Positions 63,901 through 64,000 of a stretch of DNA of 64,000 nucleotides are shown one piece after another (the stretch's first letter is position 1; each line of letters begins with the position of its first letter). The stretch covers positions 785,501 through 849,500 of the forward strand of contig NZ_CP054151.1 of assembly GCF_021310995.1 (NCBI RefSeq), written 5' to 3'. The notes beneath the pieces were generated by a model. That model was given only the letters and a program-made list of their open reading frames with translations. It searched no databases and was not told the origin of the DNA. A program made the translations under genes and the position numbers. Origin of the DNA: Agrobacterium vaccinii (GTDB lineage Bacteria > Pseudomonadota > Alphaproteobacteria > Rhizobiales > Rhizobiaceae).

Positions 63901-64000
63901 GATCATTGCGACGATGGACGACGCCCTGCTGGCCAGACGCCCGCTGGTCTATCTGTGTGGACCGGCAACCTTGATGGATGGCATTCGCCAGGCGCTCGTG
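60935..64000 (+). CDS. Molybdopterin oxidoreductase fused to FAD/NAD reductase module (3' end missing)
   Basis: An open frame of at least 1022 residues that runs off the window. The N-terminus has a 4Fe-4S cluster (Cys16, Cys19, Cys23 and Cys50). A bis-MGD oxidoreductase fold follows, with Cys149 in VEVCNFQKD at the usual Mo-ligand place and a dinucleotide-binding end domain (about 650-785). From about 795 to the end there is a ferredoxin-NADP-reductase-like module: the FAD motif RFYSL (843-847) and GGIGITP (913-919), then VYLCGPATLMDGIR. A 2Fe-2S domain probably follows beyond the window. The fusion would make a self-sufficient NAD(P)H-linked enzyme. ATG 60935 has GAAGGA upstream; 60899 and 60914 are longer options. 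The substrate is unknown; assimilatory nitrate reductase is an alternative reading. Confidence 0.85.
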   Translation, partial: MDHASPSLPVTTRGYCTLCRSRCGAIYTVQDGRMLRVDPDRDHPTGGALCAKGRAAPEIVHHPDRLTVPMRRTNPKGSADPGWQEIGYEEALDEIAARMADIRDRYGAEAVAIASTTPSGTAISDSIDWILRLAWQFGTPNLVTSVEVCNFQKDYAQAFTFGLPLGVPDFANADTIILWGHNPARTWLAEAQRIAEARQRGARIVVVDPKRSGSGEQSDLWLRIRPGSDAALAMGAIRFLIEQKRFAQDFVRDWTDAAFLVDRQTGEKLSATAFGADAGFVIRRKDGSLETIDPAVDYGVHPNADLLFDGTIIDAHGHERHCATSLALLYEASSEWSPSQVAEATGIPETQLIEFFEIVASSPSISYYHWTGIAQALNATQTTRAISSLFALRDDVDRAGGNRWFAGPATAKIADFKHLPASQLEKALGRAELPLGPPRFGFITARDLCESIEGAAQNRVRALIGFGANMPLTHPDAPRTKRALEALDFQVHCDLFMTPMAETADILLPVTAPWEHDAMRVGFEISARAASHIQFRPALLPAPGKARPDYAIARGLGQRLGLEGDLWQGPFVKAIDTVLEPTGLSVDRLRASPEGITLAQPATERAYAARDASGAPVGFPTPSKRIEFHSGQLQAHGYPAIASAAPPLPVDPEFPITLTTAKSGYYTHSSLRNITSLRRRSADPAIEISPALAARKGLAENDWALVTTPNGTVRLRVRIDGDLADDVAIAEFGWWQGNDALGRSSAPTFGEHSSNINAIISDETRDPLSGAPPLRQMVCAIRRDVPASIGNWSGERSFIVKARERLAGHVLRLVLSPEDGLPLPAFLPGQHIGVRIPGAQERRFYSLICDGASSDCFEVAVRRSPSADPLVSFSMSHHFHDHLEVGTELMVTPPSGSFVISPAIDRPIVCIAGGIGITPFLSALRAAAKGGSTAPIMLHYVAGTWETATFERELADLARNSARLSFNLWLRRGDAPTQSHVRTGGDIAQIIATMDDALLARRPLVYLCGPATLMDGIRQALV

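Overview
The window looks like a chromosomal segment from a Rhizobiaceae alphaproteobacterium, most probably the Agrobacterium/Rhizobium group. The reasons are a matABC-matR malonate locus of the Rhizobium type, an stcD-type betaine demethylase of the Sinorhizobium type, a TIGR02302/DUF4175 membrane protein, LigD with two Ku proteins, and EcfG-like promoters. This is inferred from protein families and gene order; no rRNA gene is present. Most genes are packed in short operons. The window opens inside an XRE-type regulator and closes inside a large molybdenum enzyme.

Layout. 0-4.7 kb: a compact unit of a SARP/TPR regulator, a 74-residue peptide, a YcaO cyclodehydratase, a TfuA protein and an 82-residue peptide ending in Cys. 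It is a candidate peptide-modification (RiPP/thioamide) system and the best candidate for something undescribed here. 4.7-10.3 kb (minus strand): valine/branched-chain keto-acid catabolism (acyl-CoA dehydrogenase, BCKDH E1-alpha, E1-beta, E2, 3-hydroxyisobutyrate dehydrogenase). 10.4-17.4 kb: proline-betaine/N-methylproline use (stcD, a divergent TetR regulator, a ProC-like reductase and a betaine ABC importer). 17.4-22.5 kb: a stress and non-homologous end-joining block (DUF892 protein, LigD, two Ku). 22.5-24.2 kb: a 1.3-kb AT-rich segment bounded by a 15-bp repeat of the 3' end of tRNA-Leu(CAA), carrying a DUF1796 gene, which looks like a mini-island. 24.4-41.1 kb: core functions (dsbB, HNH nuclease, alkA-like, gluQ, yihY, SDR, a small membrane protein, cobalamin adenosyltransferase, rhomboid, etfBA, 3-hydroxybutyryl-CoA dehydrogenase, tlpA, argH, lptM, lysA, TIGR02302, DUF1206).

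41.2-46.5 kb: matC, matB, matA and divergent matR with a perfect 16-bp operator-like palindrome. 46.5-52.6 kb: kynA-kynU, an SDR with a divergent TetR, a MarR-cyclase pair and a second MarR. 52.6-64 kb: a divergent catabolic region. One arm encodes a three-part opine/D-amino-acid-oxidase-like flavoenzyme. The other encodes RidA, a VOC protein, a family-5 solute-binding protein, a cytosolic-carboxypeptidase-like M14 peptidase, a DHDPS-family aldolase and a molybdopterin oxidoreductase fused to a ferredoxin-reductase module. Together these suggest uptake, trimming and oxidation of an unidentified peptide-like or N-substituted amino acid.

Regulatory structure is visible in many spacers: five hairpins with terminator character, palindromic operators beside the TetR and GntR genes, an imperfect palindrome before etfBA, two EcfG-like promoters around the LigD region, and intercistronic hairpins after binding-protein genes.
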